Shown in pieces: positions 43,182-51,044 of a stretch of DNA of 64,000 bases. The notes under the pieces were generated by a model, which saw only the letters and a program-made list of their open reading frames with translations, was not told the DNA's origin and did no database searches. A program made the translations under genes and the position numbers. The DNA comes from UBA1431 sp049324235 (GTDB lineage Bacteria > Bacillota > Clostridia > Christensenellales > UBA1431). The stretch spans positions 1-64,000 of the forward strand of contig JBMOLJ010000060.1 in assembly GCA_049324235.1 (NCBI GenBank). The letters are read 5' to 3'. Positions within the stretch are counted from its first letter, which is position 1; the number at the start of each line of letters is the position of its first letter.

Positions 43182-43826
43182 TCAAATTGCTAGCACCAAC
43201 GGAAATAGAAGTGTTACCATCATACCCAGGGAAAGCGGTGGTCCTATGGCCACCTTTGTTTTTAAATCCCCCCTTTTCGTTATAATGAGGTAAAGAGAAT
43301 AAGTCGCGAGAACAGCAGCCATGACCAGCACCGCCTGAAAAAGCCCGACAATGCCAAGGCAGAATCCGGCCGCTGCCGCCAGTTTTATATCCCCCCAGCC
43401 GATGGAGATTCCAATACGCGAAGGTATGAGAAATAAAATGAATCCTGCTGCAAGCCCCGCAAGCGCGGAGAGGAAAGACGCCGGATTGCCGCTTATCGCT
43501 ATTGCGCCTGACTTGAGAATCAATAAAGCCAACAGCAGTTCGTTGGGAATTTTGCGGATGCTGCCGTCTACCACTGAAAGGCTGGTAAGTACAAGGAAGA
43601 TGCCCATGTATTCAATGCCGCTTGCAAGCTCCCTGGTCCACAGGGCGATTATCCCAAAGCCCACGGCGCCCGCGCTTATCCATAGCGCCGGACTCCAAAG
43701 GCCGTTTGAGGGCGTCCTTTTGGTACCCATACCGGTGCGGTTTTTTATCAGCAGATAGGTCAGATGGCGCATGCATTCTCCCAGCACGCCGCCGAACAGG
43801 ATAAATACCGGTATACGCAAATCCAT
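43182..43826 (-). CDS. cpaA: Prepilin peptidase (TadV/CpaA, A24 family)
   Basis: 214 residues with about six membrane helices. Both aspartates of the aspartyl protease site are seen: SLSVVDGSIRKIPNELLLAL and GWGDIKLAAAAGF (GxGD). It cleaves the leaders of Flp and the TadE/G-like pseudopilins on the cytoplasmic side of the membrane. AGGAGG lies nine bases before the ATG. It is the first gene after the c-di-GMP riboswitch leader. Confidence 0.93.
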   Translation of the reverse strand: MDLRIPVFILFGGVLGECMRHLTYLLIKNRTGMGTKRTPSNGLWSPALWISAGAVGFGIIALWTRELASGIEYMGIFLVLTSLSVVDGSIRKIPNELLLALLILKSGAIAISGNPASFLSALAGLAAGFILFLIPSRIGISIGWGDIKLAAAAGFCLGIVGLFQAVLVMAAVLATYSLYLIITKRGDLKTKVAIGPPLSLGMMVTLLFPLVLAI

Positions 43827-44087
43827 GCCTATGCGCCTCCTTTTGGGTTTAAGGAAAACAAAAACCGCAATCCTTCCCTGGTTGCGGTAATCGTTCCTCT
43901 CTTTGTGCTAAAAGTACAACCTTTTGATGCCGGAGGCTGATACTTTTGGCGCAATATACCCGACAACCAATTGAAACTGCCGACCATAGACCTTACAATC
44001 CGTAGTTTTGCTTATTCCGCCGTTTTTTACGTTGAAGCTTTGATGCAGGAATACCGAGCATTATGAATCACGTGGGATGCTTATTCA
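43827..44087 (-). other. 5' untranslated leader of the Tad operon downstream of the terminator
   Basis: No open frame with a ribosome site. It joins the riboswitch terminator to the first structural gene. Confidence 0.5.
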
Positions 44088-44130
44088 AAAAGTAAAGGCA
44101 CCTAACCCCCTACAGAGGTCAGCTGCCTTG
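44088..44130 (-). terminator. Intrinsic terminator of the Tad riboswitch
   Basis: On the minus strand AAGGCAGCTGACCTC pairs with GGGGTTAGGTGCCTT around TGTA(G), about 14 bp with two G-U pairs and one internal mismatch, followed by TTTACTTTTTG. It starts about 40 bases after the aptamer, the usual place for the expression platform. Confidence 0.85.
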
Positions 44131-44169
44131 AAAAACCAAAATAAGCCTTCAGAAATAAAGCTGTCTTTC

Positions 44170-44258
44170 TGATTCCACTGGCAACTGGCTGCCCTAGGAA
44201 CAAACCCCTTAGGCCCTGTAGCTTTGCGTCCCACCTTTTCAGGTGGTTTGCCTTTTTC
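44170..44258 (-). promoter_or_regulatory. Cyclic-di-GMP-I (GEMM-I) riboswitch aptamer upstream of the Tad operon
   Basis: Minus-strand RNA shows the GEMM-I core in order: GGCAAACCACCTGAAAAGGT closing a GAAA-type tetraloop stem (CCACCT/AGGTGG), then GTGGGACGCAAAGC, then CAGGGCCTAAGG, and the second stem GGGCAGCCAGTTGCC. The invariant GGGACGCAAAG is at 44222-44232. It is followed by a terminator hairpin with T-run at 44088-44130. The layout predicts transcriptional control of prepilin peptidase, Flp pilin and the whole assembly machine by c-di-GMP. Whether c-di-GMP turns the operon on or off depends on which stem the P1 arm competes with; I could not settle this by eye. Confidence 0.93.
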
Positions 44259-44271
44259 ACTTGGTAGCATC

Positions 44272-44300
44272 ATTATTGCATGGACATATGTACTTGTCAA
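44272..44300 (-). promoter_or_regulatory. Sigma-A-type promoter of the Tad operon
   Basis: On the minus strand TTGACA (44295-44300), a 17-bp spacer and AATAAT (44272-44277). Transcription would begin near 44264, just ahead of the aptamer. Confidence 0.75.
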
Positions 44301-44352
44301 TGTATCCCCTGTTGACTGATTGTGAAAGTCACATCCCGTCTCCCTGCATTTT

Positions 44353-44460
44353 TTAGCGCAGCGCCAATTCATGAAGCGTTTTTATTAGCGTATCCATTTC
44401 CTCAAAAGTATTGTACAGGCCGATCGAAGCGCGGGCCGTGCCAAACAGCCCCTTGATAAC
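44353..44460 (-). pseudogene. 3' remnant of a SufS/NifS-type cysteine desulfurase (class V aminotransferase)
   Basis: On the minus strand an open stretch without a start translates to about 35 residues, GTARASIGLYNTFEEMDTLI KTLHELALR, then TAA. This matches the conserved C-terminus of group II/NifS-like cysteine desulfurases (G-T-x-R-A-S-x-x-x-Y-N-T-x-E-E-x-D). The rest of the gene is absent: upstream lies a 13-bp hairpin and then argJ. It is a decay relic, sitting directly before the Tad promoter. Confidence 0.75.
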
Positions 44461-44478
44461 TCATCTATCAAGGGGCTG
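44446..44478. terminator. Perfect 13-bp hairpin between argJ and the desulfurase remnant
   Basis: CAGCCCCTTGATA (44446-44458) pairs with TATCAAGGGGCTG (44466-44478). No T-run. It marks the truncation point of the remnant. Confidence 0.6.
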
Positions 44479-44551
44479 TGAAACATATGCCGTTATTATC
44501 TGACACCGTAATCTGCGGAGTATCAGCACACCGCCCGGTGCAGTCCTTGCT

Positions 44552-45745
44552 TCACGTACGGTAGTCCGCGTTGATGCGTACATAATCGAGCGACAGATCG
44601 CAGGTCCACATGGTTTCTGAGGCCTCGCCGCCATGGAGGTCGATGGTGTAGACAACCTCGCTTTGCTTGAGCGCGTGAAGCGCCGCCTCCTCGTCGAACG
44701 CCAGCCCGCCGCCGTTTCTGCACACCTGCACATCGCCGATAAAGATGTCCGCCCTGGCCGGGTCAAACACCGCCTTTGAATATCCCGCCGCCGTTAAAAG
44801 CCGCCCCCAGTTGGCGTCGTTGCCGAAGGCCGCAGTCTTGCACAGCGGCGACTTCGCGATGGCGTTTGCAATCAGGCGGGCGTCACGCTGCGTACGCGCA
44901 TTGCGTACCGCAATGGTCAGCAGCTTGGTCGCGCCCTCGCCGTCCGCCGCCAGCATTTTCGCAAGCTGTATGCATACATCCTTGAGTGCGTCCGCAAACA
45001 CCGCATAATCCGCCGTACCTTGCCCGATAGGCGCATTGCCCGCAAGGCCGGAAGCGAGAATCACCACCTTATCGCACACGCTGGTGTCCCCGTCCACGGA
45101 TATACGGTTATAGGATGCGTCCGCCGCCGCTTTGAGCGCGCTCTTCAGCGCCTTCGGGGTGATCGCCGCGTCGGTGGTAAGCACGGATATCATCGTCGCC
45201 ATGTCCGGGTGTATCATGCCCGAGCCTTTCGCCATGCCGCCGATGCGCACCTCGTTCGCGCCGATAGTGACGCATGTACCGGCCTGCTTGGGTACGGTGT
45301 CGGTGGTCATGATGGCGCGCGCCGCGTCTTCGCCGCCTTCCCGGGAAAGCACCGCTTTATCAAGTCCCGCCTCGATGCGTTCAATGGGCAACGGTACGCC
45401 GATTACGCCGGTGGAGCCGGTCAGCACGTCCTGCGGTTTGCAGCCGAGCTTTGCCGCCGCCAGCCGCGCCATTTTCAGCGCGTCCTCGTCGCCGCGGCTG
45501 CCCAGGCATGCGTTGGCGTTGCCCGCGTTGACCACGACCGCCTGTGCGAGCCCGTTGCGCACGTTCCTGCGTGCAAGCAGGAGCGAATGCCCTTTGACAA
45601 TATTTCGCGTGAATACGCCCGCCGCCTGCGCTATGCGTTCGCATTTGACGATAGCGAGATCCAGCGCGCCGTTTTTCTTGATGCCGCAGGCAACGCCTGC
45701 GGCCGTAAATCCTTTGGCGTATGTCACGCCGCCTGTGTACTCCAT
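44552..45745 (-). CDS. argJ: Bifunctional glutamate N-acetyltransferase / ornithine acetyltransferase
   Basis: 397 residues, normal ArgJ length. The self-cleavage region reads GMAKGSGMIHPDMATMISVL, where the proenzyme splits before the Thr of the ATM motif to give alpha and beta chains. N-terminal YAKGFTAAGVACGIKKNG, GNANACLGSRGDEDAL and STGVIGVPLPIERI, plus C-terminal NDANWGRLLTAAGYSKA and DYVRINADYRT, are typical. It transfers acetyl from N-acetylornithine to glutamate, cycling the acetyl group in arginine synthesis. No other arg gene is nearby, so it is a stand-alone gene here. GGGAGG precedes the ATG. Confidence 0.96.
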   Translation of the reverse strand: MEYTGGVTYAKGFTAAGVACGIKKNGALDLAIVKCERIAQAAGVFTRNIVKGHSLLLARRNVRNGLAQAVVVNAGNANACLGSRGDEDALKMARLAAAKLGCKPQDVLTGSTGVIGVPLPIERIEAGLDKAVLSREGGEDAARAIMTTDTVPKQAGTCVTIGANEVRIGGMAKGSGMIHPDMATMISVLTTDAAITPKALKSALKAAADASYNRISVDGDTSVCDKVVILASGLAGNAPIGQGTADYAVFADALKDVCIQLAKMLAADGEGATKLLTIAVRNARTQRDARLIANAIAKSPLCKTAAFGNDANWGRLLTAAGYSKAVFDPARADIFIGDVQVCRNGGGLAFDEEAALHALKQSEVVYTIDLHGGEASETMWTCDLSLDYVRINADYRT

Positions 45746-45866
45746 AGCAACCTCCCTGTAACCAGGATATTATAGCACAGGACGATACAAAACGCACGCC
45801 CCCCGGGCCGCACCGATTTCCGTTCTCCTTAGTAGAATAATAAAAAACCACCAAAGGAGAAAACCC

Positions 45867-46214
45867 ATGATACCCGCACAGGAATTGAAGGCATTGGCCT
45901 ATGCGCTGATGCAGACACCGGAATATACGCAAATGCTCCGGGAGCGCAAAAAGGTTATGGAAAACGCAAAGCTGGGAAGGCAGATGCTTTCCTTTGAAAA
46001 GGAACACGCCCAGCTCATCAATCTCAATTTTCCCGCTACGGATATGTCCGCACGTTTCAAAAAATTGTACCAGAATTACAAGGAATTTCTCGATGATAAG
46101 GATGTTCAGGCATTTATCGCCGCCACCCGGCGGTACCAGAGCCTTATTTCGGACTGTATCACGCAATTGAACCGGTTGCTCGACATAAACAATAGCGGAA
46201 TGAAGCCACGCTGA
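45867..46214 (+). CDS. YlbF/YmcA family regulator
   Basis: 115 residues, almost entirely helical, with the Com_YlbF layout (KALAYALMQTPEYTQMLRER, LLSFEKEH-type QMLSFEKEHAQLINLNF, RFKKLYQNYKEFLDDKDVQA FIAATRRYQ). In Bacillus, YlbF, YmcA and YaaT form a complex that stimulates RNase Y-dependent mRNA maturation and affects competence, biofilm and sporulation. AAAGGAGA lies before the ATG. It is divergent from argJ with 120 bp between them. Confidence 0.88.
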   Translation: MIPAQELKALAYALMQTPEYTQMLRERKKVMENAKLGRQMLSFEKEHAQLINLNFPATDMSARFKKLYQNYKEFLDDKDVQAFIAATRRYQSLISDCITQLNRLLDINNSGMKPR

Positions 46215-46233
46215 TTTGACAAAGTGACAACAC

Positions 46234-46272
46234 AAAAAAACCGATGACAAACCCCGAAGGATTTGTCATCGG
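46234..46272 (-). terminator. Terminator hairpin related to the end of repeat family B
   Basis: CCGATGACAAA (46241-46251) pairs with TTTGTCATCGG (46262-46272). On the minus strand it is followed by TTTTTTTGTG, serving the gene that ends at 46320. The hairpin is the same as the first hairpin of the repeat at 47880. Confidence 0.85.
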
Positions 46273-46319
46273 CCTGAGCCTGAGTAGTTTAGGCTAATTC
46301 TTTATTAAAGCTAAGTATC

Positions 46320-46616
46320 TCAGTCGTAGTCCTCGTCGTCGTCATACCAGCCTAGCGGTACGCCATACCAGCTGTCATCCCTCATGGCAACCATCACGGG
46401 CATGCTGTCGTCGTCCATCGACCACCATCTGTCGTCATCGTCCCAGCAACGGCCCCACTGGTCACAACACCTGCCGAATCTATCTATCCTGAAGCACCGG
46501 CGGCGCGGGAAGCCAAAGAAAAACGGGAATCCGAAAAACCGCGGAAAACGCCTGAAGCGGCTTCCGTCTCGCATGCCGCCGCGCATTCCGCCGGGAAACC
46601 TGAAACCGTCCGGCAT
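46320..46616 (-). CDS. Small Arg/Gly/Phe-rich then Asp/Trp-rich protein, unknown
   Basis: 98 residues, start at the ATG with AAGGAG eight bases upstream. The N-terminal half is basic and aromatic (FRFPGGMRGGMRDGSRFRRF, FFFGFPRRRCFRIDRFGRCC), with Cys residues. The second half is strongly acidic and Trp-rich (DQWGRCWDDDDRWWSMDDDS, GWYDDDEDYD). This bipolar low-complexity build recalls spore-coat or surface-assembly proteins of spore formers, but I recognise no family. It is monocistronic and ends at a family B-type terminator hairpin. Confidence 0.78.
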   Translation of the reverse strand: MPDGFRFPGGMRGGMRDGSRFRRFPRFFGFPFFFGFPRRRCFRIDRFGRCCDQWGRCWDDDDRWWSMDDDSMPVMVAMRDDSWYGVPLGWYDDDEDYD

Positions 46617-46752
46617 GTTCTTATCTCCTTTCTTTTGATGTATACGTACATATGCACGTATCCTGCTGATGTATTTTATGAGAACAGGCCGGAATGTGTT
46701 CATTACATCTGAAGAATAAGCCGCGTCCCTCAATTGCAAACCAGATGTATGC

Positions 46753-46784
46753 AAAAGGACAGAAAGTGCGTTCCTGCCCTTTTT
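46753..46784 (-). terminator. Terminator of the dehydrogenase gene at 46809
   Basis: On the minus strand AAAAGGGCAG pairs with CTGTCCTTTT (one G-U pair). The T-run forms the 3' arm. Confidence 0.6.
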
Positions 46785-46808
46785 ATATACGCATTGTCGG
46801 GTTGATTT

Positions 46809-47861
46809 TTATTTCCCGGGTTCCAAAATAACCTTCAAAGCCTTGCCGCTGGCGGCAAGGTCAAAACCCTCCTGAAACCGGGACAGAGGCAGCGCTTTGG
46901 TGATAAGCTTGCCCGGTTGTATCTGCCCCGAAGCCATCAGGCTGAGGATGGTCATCATGTGGGGAATCCTCGAATCGGAAGTTCCGTGAACGAACAATTC
47001 CTTATAATGGATGACATTGCTGTCAAAGGTGGTCTCCGAGTTCCCCTTGGGGAGGCCGCCAAAGAGGTTAATCCGTCCGCCTCTGGCCGCCATCCGCGTC
47101 GCCTGTGCCTGCGCCTCGCCGGACGGCGCGGCTACAATGACCGCATCCGCCCCTTCTTCCCCTGTCTCGGTAAGCACCCGCTCGACCACATCCCCCCGTG
47201 AGCCGTCGATCCGGCAGTCGATCTCCGGAAAATCGCGGGATAGTTCCAGACGTCCGGCATCCACATCCGTTAGGATTACCCTGCCGGCCCCCCGCGCTCT
47301 GGCCAGGAGGCAGTGCATGAGCCCGACCGGACCTGCGCCCATCACGCAGACCGCATCCCCCAGCCCCACCCGCGAAAGCTCCTGCCCGTTGAGGGCGCAG
47401 GCGAAGGGTTCGGCAATGCAGGCCTCGGCAAAAGAAAGGCCTTCCGGCATAGGCAACACCCCGCCTCCGGCTACGAGCTGCGGCGGAATCGCAATATACT
47501 CCGCAAACCCGCCGTCATACCGGTAGGAAATGGCCTCTTTGCGCCTGCACTGGTTCTGCATTCCCCGCAGACAGTAACGGCAGGACCCGCAGGCGATAAC
47601 CGCGGCCAGCACGACCCGCTGCCCCGGTTCAAAACCAACGGCGCCTTCGCCGATCGCGTGGATAGTTCCGGCTATTTCGTGTCCGATGGTCACGGGCAGG
47701 TCCATCCCGTGAGATGAGCCGCCCGCGCGCACGTTGCGCACATCGCTGCCGCAGATGGCGCAGGCTTCCACCCTGACCACAAGCCCCCCCGCGGACGCCT
47801 TCGGGACAGGGATATCCTGAAGGCGCAAATCACTTGGTCCATACAGACGGAGCGCCTGCAT
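46809..47861 (-). CDS. Zinc-dependent medium-chain alcohol/polyol dehydrogenase
   Basis: 350 residues of the MDR superfamily. The catalytic-zinc residues are in EACAICGSDVRNV and TIGHEIAGTIHAIG; the four structural-zinc cysteines are in CGSCRYCLRGMQNQC. The coenzyme motif VMGAGPVGLMHCLLA is followed by acidic TDVDAGRLELS, favouring NAD. The sequence type resembles sorbitol/threonine dehydrogenases. GGAG lies seven bases before the ATG. It sits downstream of an FGGY kinase, so polyol oxidation followed by sugar phosphorylation is a reasonable pathway guess. Confidence 0.9.
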   Translation of the reverse strand: MQALRLYGPSDLRLQDIPVPKASAGGLVVRVEACAICGSDVRNVRAGGSSHGMDLPVTIGHEIAGTIHAIGEGAVGFEPGQRVVLAAVIACGSCRYCLRGMQNQCRRKEAISYRYDGGFAEYIAIPPQLVAGGGVLPMPEGLSFAEACIAEPFACALNGQELSRVGLGDAVCVMGAGPVGLMHCLLARARGAGRVILTDVDAGRLELSRDFPEIDCRIDGSRGDVVERVLTETGEEGADAVIVAAPSGEAQAQATRMAARGGRINLFGGLPKGNSETTFDSNVIHYKELFVHGTSDSRIPHMMTILSLMASGQIQPGKLITKALPLSRFQEGFDLAASGKALKVILEPGK

Positions 47862-47879
47862 CAAATCACTCCTTACTTG

Positions 47880-48125
47880 CCGATGACAAACCCTTTAGGA
47901 TTTGTCATCGGTTTTTCTGTGCGGTTAAATGCCGCTAAAGCGGCATTTTTTCGCTGCGCACTCGGGGCCCCCTCAAAGCGAAGCTTTGTGGGGATAAGGA
48001 GGAGTAACGCAGCGTACGAGCTTTCACGCTTCCGCGCGGAAGCAAGCGGAGCGAAGTTTGCTCCGACGCTCTGACGCACATGTCGTCAGATTCGAGTAAA
48101 GTAGGGGATTGCGATCCCCCACCCC
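47880..48125. repeat. Dispersed structured repeat, family B, copy 2
   Basis: Begins with CCGATGACAAA/TTTGTCATCGG (47880-47890 with 47901-47911), then GTGCGGTTAAATGCCGCT and GCGAAGCTTTGTGGGGAT, GGAAGCAAGCGGAGCGAAG, TTTGCTCCGACGCTCTGACG and CATGTCGTCAGATTCGAGTA. About 80% like copy 1 by eye. Fills the space between the FGGY kinase stop and the dehydrogenase ribosome site. Confidence 0.87.
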
Positions 48126-48159
48126 CGCTAAGCCTGGCTTTTCAGCGCAAAGCTTTTGA

Positions 48160-49686
48160 TTACATTTCAGCCAGGACATGCATATCGTCCTTGGTCTTCT
48201 CGTAGAGGTTGCGGTACACCTGGTAGAGCTTGCGGTATACGGCATGGGAATCGGGGTCGGGCTCGTTCGCCTGGTCGTATTTGACCCAGTCTCTGATCTG
48301 GCTGAAATCCTTGTAGATGCCCACGCCCAGCCCGGCCAGGAATGCGTTCGCGACCGGAGCGCCGGACACCTTGGCCATATAGTCCTGCGGCGTATTCATG
48401 ATATCGGTGATGACCTGCCTGAACAGGCTGCTGCTCGCGCCCGCGTCCACCGCTACGATGCGTCCGGGCATGAGGCCCTGCTCCCTAAGTATCTCCGCAT
48501 GGTGTTCAAGCGCATACCCGATTCCTTCCAGCACGGCGCGGAACATATGCCCCCGTGTATGATAGAGCGAGAGCCCGAAAAATACGCCGCGCGCCTTCGG
48601 GTCCCAAATAGGCGACCGCTCACCCATAAAGTAGGGAAGCAGCACCAACCCGTCCGAGCCTTTGGGCACGCGGGCCGCTTCCATGTCCAGAAGCTTATAG
48701 GCGCTTGTGCCCCGTTTTGACTCATACTCTTTTTCCAGTTCGCCGAAGTTGTCGCGGAACCACTTGATGATGGCGCCGCTGGTTCCCAAGCCGGCAAGGG
48801 CGACATAGCTGCCGGGCACAATGTGCGGGAAATTGATAAACCTGTCGTCGAACTTCGGCTCGGGGAGTACGATCTGCCAGCAGTGCGTGGTCCCGTACAT
48901 GCAGGAGGACTCCCCCGGTTCCACCATACCGACGCTGAAGGCGGAAGCGGAAGCGTCCACGCCGCCCCCGGCGATCACGGGAGTGCCCTCAGCCAGGCCG
49001 GTCTCCTCGGCGGCCAGGCGGCGCACGGTCCCGATCACTTCATGGGCGGCATAGGCCTTTGGAAACTTATCCATATCCAAGCCGCAGCCTTCAATCATTT
49101 CCCCGGACCACTGCAGATTCTTCTGGTCGAAGAAGGGTGCGTTCAGTCCGGCCACACCGTAGTCAACCACCGCTTCGCCGGTCAGCTTCAATATGACGAA
49201 GGCGTGGGAGTTGAGCATCTTCCATGTCTGGTCATACCGCTCCTTTTCGTTGCGGGCAAACCACATTGCCTTGTAACCGGCAAAATAGGGGTCTGCAATG
49301 TTACCTGAAACTTCGAAAACCTTGCCGCCGAATTTGTCCATCGTCGACTCACACTCGGCTACGGCGCGCCTGTCCATATAAATAATGCAGGGCCGCACAG
49401 CGTTACCATCCCTGTCGACAGGGACAATATCAGGCGTGAGGCCGCTTACGCCGATCCCTGCGATCTCCTTCGGATCAACCCTGGATTCTGCCAGAAGCTG
49501 CCGCGCGATCAGTTTGAATTCGCCCCAGTAAAGCGCTTCCGCATCCTGCTCGGCCCAGGCCGGGCGGGGGACGCTCACGCCATGCTCCATGGTCTTGCTC
49601 GCAAGGACTTTGCCTTCCTGATCGATGATCACGCCCTTGCTTCCCATTGTACCAATATCATACCCTAAAAGATACCTGCCTGCCAT
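48160..49686 (-). CDS. FGGY-family carbohydrate kinase (xylulokinase-like)
   Basis: 508 residues. The N-terminal phosphate loop LLGYDIGTMGSKGVIID, ARPAWAEQDAEALYW-type PRPAWAEQDAEALYWGEF, and IIYMDRRAVAECE are typical. GVGPDIVPVD-like GLTPDIVPVDRDG, VIAGGGVDASASAFSVGMVE and the C-terminal adenosine segment (VAVDAGASSSLFRQVITDIM, NTPQDYMAKVSGAPVANAFL) complete the fold. It phosphorylates a sugar or sugar alcohol; xylulokinases and related kinases share this pattern and the exact substrate cannot be read. GGGAGG precedes the ATG. On the minus strand TATAAT upstream at about 49735 may be its -10. Confidence 0.92.
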   Translation of the reverse strand: MAGRYLLGYDIGTMGSKGVIIDQEGKVLASKTMEHGVSVPRPAWAEQDAEALYWGEFKLIARQLLAESRVDPKEIAGIGVSGLTPDIVPVDRDGNAVRPCIIYMDRRAVAECESTMDKFGGKVFEVSGNIADPYFAGYKAMWFARNEKERYDQTWKMLNSHAFVILKLTGEAVVDYGVAGLNAPFFDQKNLQWSGEMIEGCGLDMDKFPKAYAAHEVIGTVRRLAAEETGLAEGTPVIAGGGVDASASAFSVGMVEPGESSCMYGTTHCWQIVLPEPKFDDRFINFPHIVPGSYVALAGLGTSGAIIKWFRDNFGELEKEYESKRGTSAYKLLDMEAARVPKGSDGLVLLPYFMGERSPIWDPKARGVFFGLSLYHTRGHMFRAVLEGIGYALEHHAEILREQGLMPGRIVAVDAGASSSLFRQVITDIMNTPQDYMAKVSGAPVANAFLAGLGVGIYKDFSQIRDWVKYDQANEPDPDSHAVYRKLYQVYRNLYEKTKDDMHVLAEM

Positions 49687-49837
49687 TTTATGAATCCCTC
49701 CCTATCGGTTGATTGGGGCTTCGCCCTTATTATAACATATCATAATACTATTCACTGTAATTTAAATGCATTCCTTCACTTATGTGTTTTTTCAGCTCAA
49801 TATCTCCATATATGACATTCTTCAGGCCATCCGGCCA

Positions 49838-49883
49838 GGCGAAATAGTCCGGCTGCCGTTTTGGGCAGCCGGACTATTTCGCC
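49838..49883 (-). terminator. Perfect 20-bp hairpin after the glycerol operon
   Basis: GGCGAAATAGTCCGGCTGCC (49838-49857) pairs perfectly with its complement at 49864-49883. It lies 40 bases after the last stop of the operon. No T-run follows, so it may be a termination or 3' stabilising structure. Confidence 0.75.
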
Positions 49884-49922
49884 AAAGTATATAAGGAGAG
49901 GGTGGGTTGGAAGAAAGCTTTT

Positions 49923-51044
49923 TCATATCAGTTCGGCAAAATACGTTACCTTTTTGTCAAAGCCTCTTACAGTCAGCGCATGGTAGGCATATGGATCGAA
50001 AACGGCCACCAGGGAGGGGTTTGCCGATAGTATCTGCATAGCCGCGTCTTCGCAGATGGCTTTTTGCAGCGCCCCGTCAAGACCGGGCGCCGCAAACTCG
50101 GCGCAGACCGGCGGCTGCCATATTGTCACCGTGTTCACGCGGTTGTCCGCTTCCAGAACCGGATTGAATTCCACGGACGACGCGGCTACGCGCTCGGCCG
50201 TATTGGGCACGAGCGCGTTGAACAGGGCTTCGCGGCGCAGCATGCGCGTATAGAAGCTGCCGGCATACACATACCCTGGTTCGGGGAGCTTTATGGGCGA
50301 AAGGAAATCGAGCGCGTTGAATACCTTCAAGCTGTGCCCGATGCCCACGGCGGGCATGAGCTTTTTGAAAATCATCTCCGTCTGCCCGCTCAGCGTCATC
50401 ACCGTATCGAATCCCGCTCCGCGGATCGCTTCGGCCCATTTTTGCAGATGCGCAATGCCGCCGTCGATAAGCCCGTATGCAAAATATTCATACCCTGCGA
50501 AAACCGGCTCTATGGTATTGCCAAACTCCAGACCGGCGTCGCGCATCAGCCGTCCGAACGCGGGTGCGGACGCTGTAGCATAAGCGGCGGTTGCATCGTC
50601 GAGGCACAGGTAAACGGTACTGTTGCGGCTTAGCGGCATGGCCTCCCGCCAGACCGGCGCGGTGCCTGCCGCATCGGCGACGTGGCCGTCATATTTGTTC
50701 AACAGTTCCATCAGCGCGTTCACATATTTATGTCCCACGCCTTTTTCAAGCAGCATCTCGCGGCAGAGCATGGAAACCAGCGTATAATCCAGGTTGTTTT
50801 CGCCAAAGTTCTGCCACCGCTCGCCCTGGCCGGAGAGTATGCTGGAGAAGACGATGTCCGCGGCGTATTCGGTGGGTTCGAGTTCGCCTTTGTATATGGC
50901 GCGCGCGATCTGGAGCTTCCTTGAAGGGTAGTCATGCATCCTGCGGGTCGCACGGAATTCGGGATTGTAGCACACGCCCTGATCCATGTGCAGGACCTGC
51001 TTTGTCAATTGCTCCTCAAAATTTTTAAGCGTGAACTCCCTCAT
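49923..51044 (-). CDS. CCG-domain-like protein lacking iron-sulfur cysteines, end of the glycerol operon
   Basis: 373 residues, cytoplasmic. I do not recognise it directly. However two blocks line up by eye with HdrB/GlpC cysteine-rich (CCG) domains: STVYLCLDDATAAYATASAP ... GYEYFAYGLIDGGIAHLQKW, then AEAIRGAGFDTVMTLSGQTE ... KVFNALDFLSP. At the positions where CCG domains have CCG and the CPGC-type cysteines it has AGYE and SGQT. If correct it is a cluster-free relative. Its start overlaps the flavoprotein stop by 4 bases (ATGA), so the products probably work together, for example as subunits of a 2-hydroxyacid or glycerol-phosphate dehydrogenase. Confidence 0.7.
   Translation of the reverse strand: MREFTLKNFEEQLTKQVLHMDQGVCYNPEFRATRRMHDYPSRKLQIARAIYKGELEPTEYAADIVFSSILSGQGERWQNFGENNLDYTLVSMLCREMLLEKGVGHKYVNALMELLNKYDGHVADAAGTAPVWREAMPLSRNSTVYLCLDDATAAYATASAPAFGRLMRDAGLEFGNTIEPVFAGYEYFAYGLIDGGIAHLQKWAEAIRGAGFDTVMTLSGQTEMIFKKLMPAVGIGHSLKVFNALDFLSPIKLPEPGYVYAGSFYTRMLRREALFNALVPNTAERVAASSVEFNPVLEADNRVNTVTIWQPPVCAEFAAPGLDGALQKAICEDAAMQILSANPSLVAVFDPYAYHALTVRGFDKKVTYFAELI

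Noticed and set aside
44479..44551. Possible group II intron end near ACGTACGG after argJ
   Set aside because: The ACGTACGG is part of the normal ArgJ C-terminus (NADYRT); no domain V pairing or reverse transcriptase is seen.
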